Positions 1-8,893 of a stretch of 64,000 nucleotides of DNA are shown here, one piece after another. The position numbers and the translations under genes are program-made. The notes below the pieces were generated by a model. It was given only the letters and a program-made list of their open reading frames with translations. It ran no database searches and was not told where the DNA came from. The stretch is from Lysinibacillus parviboronicapiens (lineage in GTDB: Bacteria > Bacillota > Bacilli > Bacillales_A > Planococcaceae), in contig NZ_PYWI01000001.1 of the NCBI RefSeq assembly GCF_003049575.1, positions 1 to 64,000 on the forward strand. The letters run 5' to 3'. Each line of letters begins with the position of its first letter. The first letter of the stretch is position 1.

Positions 1-19
1 AGATGTGTATAAGAGACAG
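1..19. other. Tn5/Nextera mosaic-end adapter remnant
   Basis: The window opens with AGATGTGTATAAGAGACAG, which is exactly the 19-base Tn5 mosaic end used in tagmentation libraries. It sits directly against a collagen-like repeat, where assemblers often stop. It is a library artefact, not genomic sequence, and it marks this edge as a contig end. Confidence 0.97.
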
Positions 20-292
20 TCCTTGGGGACCTGTTGCTCCGGCTACTCCCGCTAATCCCGCTAATCCTTGGGGGCCTGTTGCTCCGGCTACTCCCGCTAA
101 TCCTTGGGGACCTGTCGCTCCTGTCGAACCGGTAGCTCCAGTTGCCCCTGTAGCACCTACAGGGTCTTGAATTTCATATGCACCATAAGGATATCCGTTA
201 CAACCAAATTCATTGCATTTGAATTTCATTGGATAATTACATTTTGCGTCACATTTGAAATTATCATTATTTCGATTGTAATTAAACCTCAA
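20..292 (-). CDS. Collagen-like repeat protein, 5' part only (exosporium-type)
   Basis: A partial gene of 91 codons, reading off the left edge. It starts at TTG 292; an in-frame TAA lies directly upstream and a GGAGGTG site (299-305) six bases away. The first 45 or so residues are polar and asparagine/cysteine-rich with four cysteines, and are followed by Gly-X-Y triplets such as [19 protein letters not shown]. Repeated GPQGLAG blocks start near residue 60. Short N-terminal domain plus long GXY region is the plan of BclA-like proteins that form the hair-like nap of spores in Bacillus relatives. The C-terminal domain is missing, so trimerisation and surface location are inferred. It could also be a non-spore collagen-like adhesin. 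Confidence 0.8.
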
Positions 293-516
293 TTATTTCA
301 CCTCCTATCCCACTTGCATAATATTCTTAAATTAAGCAAACGCCATAGTTAAAATACCTAGAATATAAGGCTGAATAATACGGCTGTCACTAACTTCCTA
401 TTGTTCAGTACAACAACCATTCAAGCTGCAACATAATTATTTGTCACTTTTCTTTCCTTTACATCATAGGATACAGTTGAGATATGAGATCAATATGAAA
501 GCAAAGGGGTTATTTA

Positions 517-786
517 ATGAATGATTATAATAAAAATCCACAACAATCTTTGGATACAACAGAAATTCAAATAGCCAGACTTGCATATATCGGTGCTTCC
601 ATCGCAACATTGGGCGACGGACTGTCTGCTGTTGCAGCAGGTCTCGCGTTAAATGCGTTAGAAAAATCGAATAACCAGAATACCCAAAATCAAAATAAAG
701 ATCAATCTAAAGAAGTAGATGATCTGCAAAAGCAGATAGACTATTTAATAAATGAATTAAAAAAAATAAAAAAGGTCATGAGATAA
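517..786 (+). CDS. Small protein: hydrophobic alanine/glycine segment plus charged coiled coil
   Basis: 89 residues, with ATG 517 preceded by AAAGGGG about seven bases upstream. A polar N-terminus of about 17 residues is followed by a small-residue-rich hydrophobic stretch (about 20-50, IARLAYIGASIATLGDGLSA and onward). Then comes an Asn/Gln linker and a Lys/Glu-rich helix (about 65-89) with heptad-like spacing. The hydrophobic part could be an amphipathic or membrane helix. I do not recognise a named family. It lies head-to-head with the collagen-like gene; a role at the spore surface is only a guess from that position. The frame stays open for 24 codons past its TAA. Confidence 0.65.
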   Translation: MNDYNKNPQQSLDTTEIQIARLAYIGASIATLGDGLSAVAAGLALNALEKSNNQNTQNQNKDQSKEVDDLQKQIDYLINELKKIKKVMR

Positions 787-993
787 GTTACACTTCTTGG
801 ACAAGATGAATTGACTAGTGCTAGTCAAAACGCACTTTTATCATCTGTACCAAATGATTAACTAGCGTGGCTCGTTAAACTCGCAAACTACCTTGCCTAT
901 TTATAGTTTTGACAAATATACAGAGCAAAAATAAAAATAATTCTTGTGGGCAATTTGTGGACAGCAAAACAAACCCATGTGGGCAAAAAAACA

Positions 994-1030
994 AAGAAGT
1001 GTCGGAGCGCTACAGCTCCAACACTTCTTT
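994..1030 (-). terminator. Rho-independent terminator of glnA
   Basis: AAGAAGTGT-c-GGAGC and its complement GCTCC-a-ACACTTCTT form a long stem with a six-base loop directly after the glnA stop codon. A-rich sequence at 985-998 gives a T-rich tail on the minus strand. Confidence 0.8.
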
Positions 1031-1031
1031 T

Positions 1032-2366
1032 CTAGTACATCGTCATATATTCATCGCGTTCCCAGTCGTGGACGCGTGTGCGGTATTTGTTCCATTCAAT
1101 TTCTTTTGCTGCTGTGAACTTCTCAAAAATATGATCTCCTAATGCTTCACGTACGATATGATCCATCTCTAGTTCAATAAGTGCATATTCCAGTGAGGAC
1201 GGCAAGCTATCTATGCCATTCATTTCGCGATCTACACGAGTCATCTTGTAAATATTACGGTCCACTGCGTCCGGAGGTGTTAAGTCCTTCCGAATACCAT
1301 CGAGTCCAGCGGCTAAAATTACAGCCATCGCTAAGTAAGGGTTTGCTGCTGGATCCACAGAACGTAACTCAATACGTGTTGAGAGGCCTCGCGCTGCTGG
1401 TATTCGAATAAGTGGTGAGCGGTTTTGAGCTGACCATGCCACATAGCATGGTGCTTCATAGCCAGGCACTAAACGCTTATAGGAATTTACTAATGGGTTT
1501 GTCACTGCTGTGAAGCCATGCACATGCTTCATAATTCCCGCCATAAAGCTGCGTGCTGTTTGACTTAATTGCAACTCTGCATTTTCATCGAAGAAAGCAT
1601 TTTTGTCGCCCTCAAAAAGTGAGAGGTTAAAGTGCATACCTGAACCGTTGACGCCGAATAATGGTTTTGGCATAAAAGTTGCATGTAGTCCATGCTGTGC
1701 TGCCACCGTTTTCACGACCAGCTTAAAGGTTTGAATATTGTCACAAGCTTCGATGGCATTTGCATACTTAAAGTCAATTTCGTGCTGACCAGGTGCAACC
1801 TCATGGTGAGATGCTTCAATTTCGAAACCCATCCCCTCTAATTCCAGCACAATATCACGGCGGCAATTCTCACCTAAATCGGTCGGTGCTAAATCAAAAT
1901 ATCCCCCACTATCATTTAACTCAAGAGTGGGATGCCCTTTTTCATCAAGCTTAAATAAGAAAAACTCTGGCTCTGGCCCTAGATTAAATGAAGTAAAACC
2001 TAATTCCTCCATTTCCTTTAATACACGCTTAAGATTGGAGCGTGGATCCCCCTCAAATGGTGTACCATCTGGTCGTGCAATGTCACAGACGAAACGTGCT
2101 ACCTTGCCCTTTTCAGCAGTCCATGGAAAAATCACGAAAGTATCTAAATCCGGACGTAAATACATATCCGATTCCTCTATGCGCACAAAACCTTCAATAG
2201 AGGAGCCATCGAACATAACCTTATTGTTTAACGCCTTCTCTAATTGGCTAAGAGGTATTTCAACGTTCTTAACTGTTCCCAATATATCAGTAAATTGTAG
2301 GCGAATAAATTTCACATTTTCTTCTTTCACCAGGCGGACAATATCTTCTTTTGTATAATGTTTCAT
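1032..2366 (-). CDS. glnA: Glutamine synthetase, type I
   Basis: 444 residues. Makes glutamine from glutamate, ammonia and ATP as a dodecamer in the cytoplasm. It is near-identical in pattern to Bacillus GlnA: beta-grasp N-domain with [15 protein letters not shown] (Arg62 is the residue that marks the feedback-inhibited I-alpha class), metal and ATP site [11 protein letters not shown], glutamate-binding NGSGMH, ATP-binding [14 protein letters not shown] and C-terminal RTRVHDWER. The Tyr adenylylation region of the I-beta class is absent. GGAGTGGTGAAG precedes ATG 2366. In B. subtilis glnR precedes glnA; here the upstream gene is divergent and unrelated, so glnA is monocistronic. Regulation by GlnR and/or TnrA is expected from the operator at 2456-2472. 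Confidence 0.97.
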   Translation of the reverse strand: MKHYTKEDIVRLVKEENVKFIRLQFTDILGTVKNVEIPLSQLEKALNNKVMFDGSSIEGFVRIEESDMYLRPDLDTFVIFPWTAEKGKVARFVCDIARPDGTPFEGDPRSNLKRVLKEMEELGFTSFNLGPEPEFFLFKLDEKGHPTLELNDSGGYFDLAPTDLGENCRRDIVLELEGMGFEIEASHHEVAPGQHEIDFKYANAIEACDNIQTFKLVVKTVAAQHGLHATFMPKPLFGVNGSGMHFNLSLFEGDKNAFFDENAELQLSQTARSFMAGIMKHVHGFTAVTNPLVNSYKRLVPGYEAPCYVAWSAQNRSPLIRIPAARGLSTRIELRSVDPAANPYLAMAVILAAGLDGIRKDLTPPDAVDRNIYKMTRVDREMNGIDSLPSSLEYALIELEMDHIVREALGDHIFEKFTAAKEIEWNKYRTRVHDWERDEYMTMY

Positions 2367-2455
2367 TCTTCACCACTCCAATTGTCATTTTTCCTTACGC
2401 GATATTTATAACTGATATTAAAATACACTAACCGAAGATGAAAAAGCAATATATA

Positions 2456-2472
2456 TGTTATGTTTTCTTACA
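2456..2472. promoter_or_regulatory. GlnR/TnrA operator
   Basis: TGTTA-TGTTTTC-TTACA is a perfect match to the TGTNA-N7-TNACA consensus bound by the MerR-type nitrogen regulators GlnR and TnrA of Bacillus. It lies 90-106 bases upstream of the glnA start. A weak promoter-like pair lies between it and the gene on the minus strand (TTGCTT, 18 bases, TATTTT). Confidence 0.88.
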
Positions 2473-2858
2473 TAGATTTTTTAGAATAATTTCATCTTTT
2501 TTGTAGATGTATAGAGTGCTGGTATTTTTAAGAAAAAAATATGCTAACTCGACTTTTAATCTGTCAATTGTAATTTGGTCACTTGGTTGTATTTTCATTA
2601 ACGAATTAGTCATGACTTATATGAGTTTTGCAAGCCTATTAACATAAGAAATAAGTCGTAAAACATGCAAGCGTTCATATAACATAAACGCCATTGAAAA
2701 TTTCTGATTTTATATCACAATAGTCTTGTATAATGTCTTTTTTATTGGTAAATTTATAGCAAATTAGAATTTCCAAAATTGCTCAAGCATTTAAAGAATT
2801 GCGAATTAAAACATATATTTAGATGAGCAAATAGTTCTAACGATACCTAAGGCGGTGA
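2473..2858. other. Intergenic region between divergent glnA and the phosphatase operon
   Basis: AT-rich and without a supportable gene. It must hold the promoter of the 2859-6582 operon; I see several AT-rich hexamers around 2700-2760 but no convincing -35/-10 pair. Confidence 0.5.
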
Positions 2859-4001
2859 ATGGTAAAAAGCATGTCAGTTTTAATTATTGGTAGTGTCAGC
2901 AATGATGTATTGCGACTGCAAAAATATTTTCATCGCATTGACATCAAAAGTGTTCATTGCTTTACCACAACAGAAGCGGCGATGAATTATTTATTAGACG
3001 ATTTAAAAGAGGATCTCGATTTAGTCATTTTAGATGCGAAATTAACACTAAAAAATTGTGAGGAAATTTGTCAACAAATTGCTGAATTACAGAGCTGGAT
3101 AGATGCCCCCATTCTACTCTCCACTACTTATGAAAAATCGATTACCATCGACAGAGTTTTCGAGGCAGGCATATTCGATTTTATATTAAAGCCATTTGAT
3201 TTCACCCATTTCAAAACACGCATTCAAGTTGCCTTAAAATATCGAGGAGAAGCTAAACTTCGCAAGCAGCAAGAAAGTAGTATTCAGAAGGATTTAATTA
3301 TCGCCAAAAAATTCCAAAAGAACGCATTATCACCAGCGTTAAATCTCAAACATATTCAAATTGATGGACTATATGTTACTTCCAACACATTAGGTGGTGA
3401 CATGTACAGCTGGTTTAAAATCAACGATGATTTAACCGCAGTTCTACTCTATGATGCGATGGGCCATGGCATAGCTGCCTCACTTGTCACTATGTCCATA
3501 AAATCGTTACTAAGAGGAATTATTACTAGATTAATAGACCCCGTGGCCGTTATTCACGAACTCAACCATCAAATATATGAGTTGTTTTCAGATGAGGATA
3601 TGGATCGTTTTTTAATGACTGCTATTTATATTCTAATTGATACGAAAAATGGCACCTTACATTATGTCAATGCAGCTCACCCATCTGGATTTTTATACGG
3701 CAAATATGGAGAAACGGTGTTCCTGCCAGCGAATACACCTATCTTAGGTCTTTTTCCGACTATTCAAATCAACAAAAAAACGATACCTTTATCCGGTTGG
3801 CATCGCATCATACTTTATACCGATGGTTTACTTACACTAAATGAAGAACAAGTAATCGATTTAGATTTCTTTCATTCCTATGCATCTCAAGATAACACCT
3901 ATGCCCTGCAAAAATTTTCGCAAAAATACGATTTATTCGAAAACGAATATAGCGATGATATTACAGTAGTTTCAGTAACGATAACATTACAAGGTAGGTG
4001 A
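2859..4001 (+). CDS. Receiver-PP2C phosphatase (RsbU/RsbP/HsbR-like)
   Basis: 380 residues. Residues 5-125 form a receiver-like domain. The phospho-acceptor position is kept (Asp59 in LVILDAKL), as are Thr89/90 and Lys111 (ILKPFD), but the acidic pair that binds magnesium at the first strand is missing (VLIIGSVSND). A linker helix (about 125-165) leads to a SpoIIE/PPM-type phosphatase domain with GGDMYSW, DAMGHG and a terminal DDITVVSV. The family dephosphorylates STAS antagonists in partner-switching circuits; the STAS gene at 6196 is the obvious substrate. AAGGCGG lies just before ATG 2859, and ATG 2871 is an alternative start. First gene of a four-gene operon. Confidence 0.9.
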   Translation: MVKSMSVLIIGSVSNDVLRLQKYFHRIDIKSVHCFTTTEAAMNYLLDDLKEDLDLVILDAKLTLKNCEEICQQIAELQSWIDAPILLSTTYEKSITIDRVFEAGIFDFILKPFDFTHFKTRIQVALKYRGEAKLRKQQESSIQKDLIIAKKFQKNALSPALNLKHIQIDGLYVTSNTLGGDMYSWFKINDDLTAVLLYDAMGHGIAASLVTMSIKSLLRGIITRLIDPVAVIHELNHQIYELFSDEDMDRFLMTAIYILIDTKNGTLHYVNAAHPSGFLYGKYGETVFLPANTPILGLFPTIQINKKTIPLSGWHRIILYTDGLLTLNEEQVIDLDFFHSYASQDNTYALQKFSQKYDLFENEYSDDITVVSVTITLQGR

Positions 4002-4007
4002 TTGCTG

Positions 4008-4427
4008 ATGGAGTTCACACTCAATGTAAAACCTAACATGCAGGCTATTAACTTTGTCGATCAAGTAATGGAAAATTATATGACTGTCTATAATCTTCCT
4101 TATCAAAAAGAATTACGATTTGTGGTGCATGAATTAGTAATTAATGCTGTCGAGGCCATGGAAAAAAAAAACACAGATTCACAGGAAAAAATTCAAGTAC
4201 ATGTTATCCAAAAGGATGATGAGATACGGGTAACGGTCATTGATGACGCAAAAGGAATTGCTGTGAGTGATTGGCAAAAGGTCTTTGAATTTGATTTACA
4301 TAATCTCACTTCTTCCGATCGGGGACGAGGGTTATTATTCATAAAAAATATGGTTGATAGTATTTGGTTTGAAAATATATCAGAAACAAAATTTTTAGTT
4401 GGTATTTCAAAAAAATTTCAAGCGTAA
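4008..4427 (+). CDS. GHKL ATPase, anti-sigma-factor kinase type (RsbW/RsbT-like)
   Basis: 139 residues from ATG 4008, seven bases after AAGGTAGGTG; a TTG at 4002 is less well placed. It is a stand-alone HATPase_c fold. The N-box helix contains [12 protein letters not shown] (Glu42, Asn46), the ATP-lid region contains VIDDAKGI, and [13 protein letters not shown] carries the glycine-rich G2 box. Length and layout match RsbW, SpoIIAB and RsbT rather than a sensor kinase. In such circuits this protein phosphorylates a STAS protein and sequesters a target (a sigma factor or another partner). It follows the phosphatase by six bases. No sigma factor gene lies in the operon, so the output partner is unknown. 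Confidence 0.88.
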   Translation: MEFTLNVKPNMQAINFVDQVMENYMTVYNLPYQKELRFVVHELVINAVEAMEKKNTDSQEKIQVHVIQKDDEIRVTVIDDAKGIAVSDWQKVFEFDLHNLTSSDRGRGLLFIKNMVDSIWFENISETKFLVGISKKFQA

Positions 4428-4449
4428 TATATACATAGGAGGAATTCTA

Positions 4450-6144
4450 ATGAAATTGACAATTCGGAAAAAAATGACCTTGCTCACATTTACTTGTATT
4501 TTACTACTCACTTCACTGCTAGCTGGTATTAACTATTATGGAGCGAAAAAGAATTTATTAGAAAGTGCCAATACAAAGCTTTTATCAGACATTCAGTTAA
4601 GCTATCAATTTTTAGATGCTAAAATCCCCGGAGAATGGAAAATCGTAAACAACCAATTATATAAAGGCGATGTCAGCATGGTAGAAAATTTTGAAGTCGC
4701 TGATATAGTTGGTGAGCTCACAAACGGGAACGCAGTCTCCATCTTTCAAAATGATACACGAATTAGTACAAATATCGTGGAATCTGGTGAACGCGCTCTT
4801 AATACAAAAGTCTCCGATGAAGTAGCTAGCGTTGTACTCGAGCAAAAAAAGCGTTTTCTTGGCTCTGCCAATGTTTTAGGGAGCATGCATCAAGCTGCCT
4901 ATGACCCTATTTTAGACACCAATGGAGAGGTCATTGGTGTGTGGGCAACAGCTGTCCCAACGGCACCCTATATAAAAATTGCAACAAAATCTGCACTAGA
5001 AAATATTTTGATTTCCTTAGGTATAGCCATTTTGATTATTGGTTGTATTAGCTGGTTTTTACAACGTCAAATTATTACACCTATCAATATACTTAGTACA
5101 AATGCCCGAGAACTTGCCAACTTAAATTTAAACGTCAAATTATTACAACCAAAAGGAAAAGATGAGATTGCAGATTTAGCCCAAGCCTTTAGTGATATGA
5201 AAAATCGCTTAGGCGAAACAATGACCATTGTGGCCGGCAGTGCCAACCAAATTGCAAGCTCTTCTCATTCTTTAGCAGAATCATCACATCTCACAAGTGA
5301 AGCAGCCAGCCAAATTGCGTTAACAATGAACGAAATAGCTGTCGGGACTACGACACAATCAGATCAATCTGAAAGAATTGTGAATATGATGCAAAAAACG
5401 ATTGATGAAGTAACTCATAGTTTACAAAAGGCCGAAGAAACTTTAAATAACGCAATAGCTTCAACACATATTGCACGTAAAGGTGACGAGGCAATCAATG
5501 AAGCCATTAAACATTTAAGCGCGGTAACAAAAACAGTCTCTTATGCTACTGATTCTATTCAAAAGCTTGGTAAGCGCTCTGAAGAAATTGGTGGAATTAT
5601 TACAGTCATTACAGGTATTGCTGAGCAAACAAATTTACTTGCGCTCAATGCGGCTATTGAAGCAGCTCGTGCAGGCGACCAAGGAAAAGGCTTTGCAGTG
5701 GTAGCTTCAGAGGTTCGTCAGTTAGCAGAGCAATCTAGTTTAGCTTCAGGACAAATAACGAATTTAATCAATGATATTCAAGCAGAAACATCCGTGACAG
5801 TTCGTACAATGGAAAGTAACTTATTAGCTGTAGAAGAACAAGTGACAATCATTAATAAAGGAGGGAGTGCCTTAAAAGAAATTGTTGAAAAGGTGGTAGA
5901 AACCGAAGTAGGCGTTAAACAGATGAAAGCTGCCTTCGCTCATGTCAACGACAATTCTCTCGGTGTCCAACAAGCCATTCAAGATATTTCAAGAATTATT
6001 GAGGATTCAGCTGCTGCTACCGAAGAAATTGCAGCAACCTCAGAAGAACAATATGCAACAGTGGCAGAAATCACACATAGTTCAGACGATTTAGCAGCAA
6101 TCGCCCATAAATTACAGCATGAAGTAAATAAATTTAAGTTTTAA
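4450..6144 (+). CDS. Methyl-accepting chemotaxis protein with extracellular Cache domain
   Basis: 564 residues from ATG 4450, after AGGAGGAATTCTA. Transmembrane helix 1 spans about 9-27. An extracellular single-Cache type region (about 35-175) contains [13 protein letters not shown] and [15 protein letters not shown], typical of the sCache_3 group that binds small organic acids. Helix 2 is about 183-203, HAMP about 205-257, and the MCP signalling hairpin about 300-560, with the conserved tip [20 protein letters not shown]. The product should report ligand binding to CheA/CheW. No CheW or CheA gene is nearby. Its place between a partner-switching kinase and the STAS gene suggests that it, or its signal, feeds this switch. 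Confidence 0.95.
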   Translation: MKLTIRKKMTLLTFTCILLLTSLLAGINYYGAKKNLLESANTKLLSDIQLSYQFLDAKIPGEWKIVNNQLYKGDVSMVENFEVADIVGELTNGNAVSIFQNDTRISTNIVESGERALNTKVSDEVASVVLEQKKRFLGSANVLGSMHQAAYDPILDTNGEVIGVWATAVPTAPYIKIATKSALENILISLGIAILIIGCISWFLQRQIITPINILSTNARELANLNLNVKLLQPKGKDEIADLAQAFSDMKNRLGETMTIVAGSANQIASSSHSLAESSHLTSEAASQIALTMNEIAVGTTTQSDQSERIVNMMQKTIDEVTHSLQKAEETLNNAIASTHIARKGDEAINEAIKHLSAVTKTVSYATDSIQKLGKRSEEIGGIITVITGIAEQTNLLALNAAIEAARAGDQGKGFAVVASEVRQLAEQSSLASGQITNLINDIQAETSVTVRTMESNLLAVEEQVTIINKGGSALKEIVEKVVETEVGVKQMKAAFAHVNDNSLGVQQAIQDISRIIEDSAAATEEIAATSEEQYATVAEITHSSDDLAAIAHKLQHEVNKFKF

Positions 6145-6195
6145 TCTGTAATAAAAGAACACCAAACACGAAAAGAAACATGGAGGCGTTATAGT

Positions 6196-6582
6196 ATGGC
6201 TCAGAAAAAAATTGCAATGGATATTAGCACAAAGGCTAATTATATTGTCATTACCTTTACTGGTGATTTGGAATATGGGGTAATCGAGGATATTAAAAAG
6301 GATCTTCAAGCTTTGAAATTAGAAACTAAGCACGGCTACATTATCGATATGCAAAAAGTAACGAATATTGATAGTACAGGCTTTGGTATGATTGTCAATT
6401 TTGCCAAGAAAGTTTCTGTTAATGAAAAAAGAATTGCCATTATTGTCGTTGATGACTTCATCCTTAACTTATTTGCTATTTCCCAATGTGATAAAATATT
6501 CCCAATTGCGAAAAGCGAGGATGAAGCGCAGCAAATCATCAAAGAAGGCTGGTCTGGCGAGTTATCGCTAAGTGAATATTAA
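6196..6582 (+). CDS. STAS-domain anti-sigma-factor antagonist (RsbV/SpoIIAA-like)
   Basis: 128 residues; ATG 6196 follows GGAGGCG. A single STAS domain with the hallmark IDSTGFGMIV: Ser60 is the expected phosphorylation site, directly after the conserved Asp59. The C-terminus carries about 15 extra residues beyond the usual fold. By family logic the phosphorylated form is inactive and the PP2C gene at 2859 restores it, while the kinase at 4008 phosphorylates it. The last gene of the operon, closed by the terminator at 6590-6625. Confidence 0.92.
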   Translation: MAQKKIAMDISTKANYIVITFTGDLEYGVIEDIKKDLQALKLETKHGYIIDMQKVTNIDSTGFGMIVNFAKKVSVNEKRIAIIVVDDFILNLFAISQCDKIFPIAKSEDEAQQIIKEGWSGELSLSEY

Positions 6583-6589
6583 TATACAC

Positions 6590-6625
6590 AAAGGGCGTAT
6601 TCAAATGAATGAGTACGCCCTTTTT
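6590..6625. terminator. Bidirectional terminator between the STAS operon and the NSS transporter
   Basis: AAGGGCGTA and TACGCCCTT pair across a 14-base loop, with T5 on the plus strand and an A-run on the other side. It serves convergent genes. Confidence 0.85.
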
Positions 6626-6628
6626 AAT

Positions 6629-7975
6629 TTAAAATTTTAGCAGCATATTTAACATGACAACACTAATGACAATCGGCACTACAATTAACATTAACAAGCG
6701 GTATGTCCTAAAATACCCTTGCCCCATTTGACTGCCTATCAGTAATTCTTTTTTGACAAATTCCTTATCAACCACATAGGCAATAAAAATGGCAATCAAT
6801 AAATTACCTAATGGCAACATTAAATTTGACACTAAAAAATCTGTTGCATCAAAAACTGTTTTTCCAAAAATCGATACATCTGCTAATAGACTTGATGATA
6901 AAGCTGATGGAATGGCAGCGATAAATACAACCACACCGAGTAACAATGTCAATGCAGAACGTGACATCTGCCATTTTTCAATAAATGCTGCTACTATTAT
7001 TTCATATAAACTAAAGGACGATGTCAGTGTAGCAAATAAAAACAGCAATAAAAACATCGCTAAAAATATTTCACCAAATGGCATTTGACTAAAAGCTGTT
7101 GGCAGCACCATAAATAATAACCCTGGTCCAGATGCAGGCTCTAAATCAAAGGCAAAGACAACAGGAAAAATTGCTAGACCAGCAAAAAATGACACAAGTA
7201 CAGTTAGTATCACCACTGATCCTGCCGAATTCGGTAAGCTAACATCTTTTTTCAAATACGAGCTATACGTCACAAGGCATGAAAATCCGACGGCCAAGCC
7301 AAAGAATGATTGCCCTAAAGCCTCTAACAACGCCTTTCCTGTAATATGTGTAAAGTCGGGCCACAAGAAGAACTTAACCCCCTCCATGGCTCCATCTAAC
7401 GTTAACGCACGCACTACAAGTACAACGAACATTAAAAATAATAATGGCATCATCCACTTATTTGCTTTTTCAATTCCATTTTGCACACCAAGTGAGATAA
7501 CAAGTACATTTGCCAGCGTAAACAATCCCAAGCCAAGCAGTGTAATCCAAGGCGTCCCTATAATGTTAGCAAATAGATCACTAGGGTTCACTGCGGGATC
7601 AATCACCGCTCCCGTCACACCAAGGCCGCTATAAACAAAAATCCAGCCTCCTACTACACTGTAAAAAGTTAATAGCAGAAAACAACCAAGCACACCCATA
7701 CGGCCAATCCATGCCCAGCCCTGTTTCGTAGGTACAACTTTTTTATACGCTGTTACAGCCTCTGACTGTGTACCACGTCCTAAAATATATTCTGATAATA
7801 GCATCGGCAAACCAATCAACAATGTAAATAACACAAAAATAAGGAAAAATGCACCACCACCACTTTGACCCGTGACATATGGCAGCTTCCATATTGCGCC
7901 TAGCCCAATTGCCGCTCCTGCCGATGCTAAAATAAATCCCAATTTACTGGACCACTGTCCGTTCTTTTGACTCAT
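6629..7975 (-). CDS. Sodium-dependent transporter of the neurotransmitter:sodium symporter (NSS) family
   Basis: 448 residues with about 11-12 hydrophobic segments. The N-terminal signature GFILASAGAAIGLGAIWKLP is the NSS helix 1 with its unwound sodium/substrate site. GGGAFFLIF and LLSEYILGRG follow, as in LeuT, MhsT and related bacterial amino-acid symporters. Likely imports an amino acid or amine with sodium; the substrate cannot be read from the sequence. ATG 7975 follows GGAGTATGAAGAG. It stands alone, convergent with the STAS operon. Confidence 0.93.
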   Translation of the reverse strand: MSQKNGQWSSKLGFILASAGAAIGLGAIWKLPYVTGQSGGGAFFLIFVLFTLLIGLPMLLSEYILGRGTQSEAVTAYKKVVPTKQGWAWIGRMGVLGCFLLLTFYSVVGGWIFVYSGLGVTGAVIDPAVNPSDLFANIIGTPWITLLGLGLFTLANVLVISLGVQNGIEKANKWMMPLLFLMFVVLVVRALTLDGAMEGVKFFLWPDFTHITGKALLEALGQSFFGLAVGFSCLVTYSSYLKKDVSLPNSAGSVVILTVLVSFFAGLAIFPVVFAFDLEPASGPGLLFMVLPTAFSQMPFGEIFLAMFLLLFLFATLTSSFSLYEIIVAAFIEKWQMSRSALTLLLGVVVFIAAIPSALSSSLLADVSIFGKTVFDATDFLVSNLMLPLGNLLIAIFIAYVVDKEFVKKELLIGSQMGQGYFRTYRLLMLIVVPIVISVVMLNMLLKF

Positions 7976-8074
7976 CTCTTCATACTCCTCAACATTCTAA
8001 ACTCACACTTATTGTACATGAAATTAAGATTTTCGACTAGACAATCTCTAGTTGACCAGCAGAATATCTACTGT

Positions 8075-8179
8075 CTCGTGCTGTTATCCGTATTTTCGAG
8101 CTTTCTATCCGTCACTTCGAGCCTTCTATCCTTCACTCTCGGCTTTCTATCCGTCATTCTAAGCTTGCATCCAGCGCTC
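8075..8179. repeat. Five 21-bp tandem repeats
   Basis: Units at 8075-8095, 8096-8116, 8117-8137, 8138-8158 and 8159-8179 keep an exact 21-base period. The three central ones share about 17 of 21 bases around TCGAGCTTTCTATCCGTCA, and the outer two are decayed. They lie between the NSS transporter start and the ribU terminator. The plus frame is open across them, but I see no start signal and treat it as non-coding. Confidence 0.85.
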
Positions 8180-8191
8180 CCAAAATCTCAT

Positions 8192-8224
8192 AAAAAAACC
8201 TCGAGCATCTACACACTCGAGGTT
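8192..8224 (-). terminator. Terminator of ribU
   Basis: AACCTCGAG/CTCGAGGTT form a nine-pair stem with a ten-base loop, and seven A on the plus strand give a T7 tail for minus-strand transcripts. Confidence 0.9.
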
Positions 8225-8231
8225 CGATCTA

Positions 8232-8819
8232 TTATTTTGTGCTATACATTTGACGTTGACGTTCAATCCATTTACGCATTGTAGTGAATAGTAATGCCAT
8301 GATGGCCGTTAATAAAATACCTTTTACAATGTTGAACGGTAAAATACCCGCTACAATCATTGTATATAAAGAATCTCCAACGACTGGCTCCATGCCTAAG
8401 AAGTAAGTGTACATTGGTAAAAATATCGCATAGTTTAAAAGGCTCATACCTACTGCCATCACAATCGTTCCAGCAACTAACCCTCCGACAAGACCTGCAA
8501 CTGTTTTAAAACGATTAAAGATAAACGTTACTGGTAATATAAATAGAATGCCTGTTGCAAAGTTTGCAAGGTGACCAACTGGTACGCCTGTTGGTGTGCC
8601 TGAGAAAATCCAGTCTAGGACATTTTTAAATAATTCTACTAAAATACCTGCTACTGGCCCCATCGTGATCGCCGCGATAAGTGCAGGCATGTCACTGAAA
8701 TCCACCTCTAGAAACGCTGGAAATGGCGGAATTGGGAAATTAAAAAGCATTAGTAAAAACGAAATACTACTTAGCATACCAATCGTAATAAACGACTGAA
8801 GTTTGACATTTTTTTTCAT
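8232..8819 (-). CDS. ribU: Riboflavin ECF transporter S-component
   Basis: 195 residues from ATG 8819, placed nine bases after AGAGGAGAG; an earlier in-frame ATG at 8849 precedes that site and is unlikely. Six hydrophobic segments. LLMLFNFPIPPFPAFLEVDFSD and the following GPVAGILVELFKN region match Bacillus RibU (YpaA). The protein captures riboflavin and works with the shared EcfA/A'/T module, which is not in this window. Control by the FMN riboswitch at 9049-9236 confirms the assignment. Confidence 0.95.
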   Translation of the reverse strand: MKKNVKLQSFITIGMLSSISFLLMLFNFPIPPFPAFLEVDFSDMPALIAAITMGPVAGILVELFKNVLDWIFSGTPTGVPVGHLANFATGILFILPVTFIFNRFKTVAGLVGGLVAGTIVMAVGMSLLNYAIFLPMYTYFLGMEPVVGDSLYTMIVAGILPFNIVKGILLTAIMALLFTTMRKWIERQRQMYSTK

Positions 8820-8893
8820 TGTAAAGCTCTCTCCTCTTTGCTGATTCAATCTCGCAAGAAGAAAGGCAACGATACTATCAATTCCCGTTCACG

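Noticed and set aside
909..1142. 77-codon plus-strand frame at the glnA 3' end
   Set aside because: Runs through the terminator hairpin and antisense to glnA; no start signal.
4002..4007. TTG 4002 as start of the RsbW/RsbT-like gene
   Set aside because: ATG 4008 has better codon and spacing to AAGGTAGGTG.
7967..8284. 105-codon plus-strand frame across the 21-bp tandem repeats
   Set aside because: The period is a multiple of three, so one open frame tends to stay open. No ribosome binding site, and it overlaps the ribU terminator and gene end.
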